From an uncultured Lachnospiraceae bacterium (lineage in GTDB: Bacteria; Bacillota; Clostridia; Lachnospirales; Lachnospiraceae): a stretch of 34,032 bases of DNA. Of the stretch, positions 33,106-34,032 are shown in pieces (the first letter of the stretch is position 1; each line of letters begins with the position of its first letter). The stretch spans positions 1-34,032 of the forward strand of contig CAJULA010000034.1 of assembly GCA_910587155.1 (NCBI GenBank), given 5' to 3'. The notes below the pieces were generated by a model, which saw only the letters and a list, made by a program, of their open reading frames with translations, did no database searches and was not told where the DNA came from. Made by a program: the position numbers and the translations under genes.

Positions 33106-33812
33106 TGAAAGAAAGAACGGCGGGGATTATACTGGCGGCCGGGCGGGGCAGCCGTATGAAAAGCGAAATACCGAAACAATACCTGCTGCTGGACGGCAGG
33201 CCGGTGCTTTACTATGCAATGAAAACCTTTCAGGACAGTTTTCTCGATGAGATCATACTGGTGACGGATGCGGGAGAGAGGGAATACTGTCAGCGGGAGA
33301 TTGTTCAAAAATATGGTTTTGATAAAGTGAGTCATATCGTGGAAGGCGGCCGGCAGCGCTATCATTCTGTCTTTCAGGGCCTTCTGGCATTGGAAAACTG
33401 TGATTATGTATTTATCCATGACGGGGCCAGACCCTTTGTGAGCAAAGAGATGATGGAACGTGCCTATCTGTCGGTGCGGAAGGAAAAAGCATGCATTGTG
33501 GGAATGCCGGTAAAGGATACGATCAAACTGGCGGATGAGTCGGGATACGCGGCAGATACCCCAAGGCGTGACCGGGTATGGGCGATACAGACCCCACAGG
33601 TTTTTTCTTTTCCACTGGTCAGAGATGCGTATGCCGTATTTCTGGACCGGGAGAAGGAGCTTGCCGAAGAGGGCATCACGATGACGGATGATGCGATGGT
33701 AGTGGAAAGATTTACGGATACCCGGGTCAGACTGATTGAGGGTTCTTATGATAATATAAAGATAACCACACCCGAAGATATGGTTATCGCACAACGGATT
33801 CTGGAGAAATGA
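33102..33812 (+). CDS. ispD: 2-C-methyl-D-erythritol 4-phosphate cytidylyltransferase
   Basis: The 236-residue enzyme catalyses the third step of the MEP isoprenoid pathway (CTP + MEP). Motifs are GIILAAGRGSRMKSEIPKQY, IHDGARPFVS, VKDTIKLAD, WAIQTPQVF, TDDAMVVE and the closing NIKITTPEDM. The ATGA overlap with tsaD indicates translational coupling. It is the last gene before a new promoter and a tRNA gene; other MEP genes are absent from the window. Confidence 0.96.
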   Translation: MMKERTAGIILAAGRGSRMKSEIPKQYLLLDGRPVLYYAMKTFQDSFLDEIILVTDAGEREYCQREIVQKYGFDKVSHIVEGGRQRYHSVFQGLLALENCDYVFIHDGARPFVSKEMMERAYLSVRKEKACIVGMPVKDTIKLADESGYAADTPRRDRVWAIQTPQVFSFPLVRDAYAVFLDREKELAEEGITMTDDAMVVERFTDTRVRLIEGSYDNIKITTPEDMVIAQRILEK

Positions 33813-33884
33813 CAGCGGTGAATGCCGGTAACATGCAGGTTTTTCATGTAATTTGAAAAAAATGAAAAAATTTCAAAAAAGTTG

Positions 33885-33913
33885 TTGACATCCGAAACAT
33901 ATTTTGCTAGTAT
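33885..33913 (+). promoter_or_regulatory. Promoter for tRNA-Ser
   Basis: A perfect TTGACA (33885-33890) and TAGTAT (33908-33913) are 17 bp apart, 30 bp before the tRNA. The 40 bases upstream are nearly all A and T and could act as an UP element. Confidence 0.8.
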
Positions 33914-33943
33914 ATTACTTGCGCTGACGCAGAGAGCGCACCC

Positions 33944-34029
33944 GGAGAGGTATCGAAGTGGTCATAACGAGGCGGTCTTGAAAACCGTTTGTCCGCAAGG
34001 GCGCGTGGGTTCGAATCCCACCCTCTCCG
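33944..34029 (+). tRNA. tRNA-Ser (anticodon UGA)
   Basis: The acceptor stem GGAGAGG (33944-33950) pairs perfectly with CCTCTCC (34022-34028), with discriminator G at 34029. The anticodon loop CTTGAAA reads UGA between GCGGT and ACCGT. A long variable arm (about GTCCGCAAGGGCGC) marks a class II tRNA, and the T arm GTGGG-TTCGAAT-CCCAC is complete. The gene is followed by CTG, so CCA is not encoded. Confidence 0.97.
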
Positions 34030-34032
34030 CTG

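Overview
The window looks like chromosome from a gut-type Clostridia, most likely Lachnospiraceae. The grounds are moderate GC, AGGAGG-type ribosome sites, the t6A cluster tsaE-tsaB-rimI...tsaD-ispD in clostridial style, AddB rather than RecBCD, DUF6033-like, DUF1287 and DUF2225 proteins, and a tRNA gene without an encoded CCA. This family assignment is inference from gene content and protein style; no search was run.

Positions 1-6700 form a worn accessory region. A frameshifted IS66 transposase fragment runs off the left edge. Next to it, an intact MerR regulator faces a MATE efflux pump across a textbook MerR-type promoter (19-bp spacer, 21-bp palindrome). Then follow a small membrane ORF with an in-frame amber codon, a YdeI-family gene frameshifted at an A8 tract, a SnoaL-like gene, the frameshifted start of an amidohydrolase, and two tandem DUF6033-like paralogues, the first of them frameshifted. 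Five disrupted genes fall in about 6 kb and none was seen in the remaining 28 kb.

Positions 6700-23540 are mostly housekeeping and transport genes: a CYTH phosphatase-like protein (minus); DJ-1/PfpI, DUF1287 and a sodium-coupled transporter; a cytosolic chemoreceptor with a CZB zinc domain followed by glnS, DUF2225 and a MocR regulator; a convergent acidic membrane-anchored protein; then TetR, a second MATE pump, addB (no addA beside it) and a HAD phosphatase. A divergent pair follows: an XRE repressor (minus) and a small sigma-region-4-like protein (plus), sharing a control region with two palindromic operators that bracket a near-consensus promoter.

Positions 23540-27500 hold a gene-free stretch with an intact 62-bp two-hairpin element (a decayed copy lies at 4157-4218), a promoter with a structured leader, a three-gene MacAB-type export system (ATPase, adaptor, FtsX-fold permease) and a strong terminator.

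Positions 27500-34032 begin with a promoter followed by a roughly 330-nt leader made largely of a 121-bp tandem repeat rich in GCGAAGC-type mini-hairpins. This leads into a YcxB-like gene, tsaE, tsaB, rimI, a small Zn-ribbon-like gene, an RNase Z-like gene, a membrane-anchored hypothetical, tsaD and ispD. The window closes with a promoter and tRNA-Ser(UGA).

The most unusual signals are the 121-bp leader repeat, the 62-bp dispersed hairpin element, the XRE operator pair and the MerR/MATE switch. No CRISPR array, prophage or complete novel defence system was seen.
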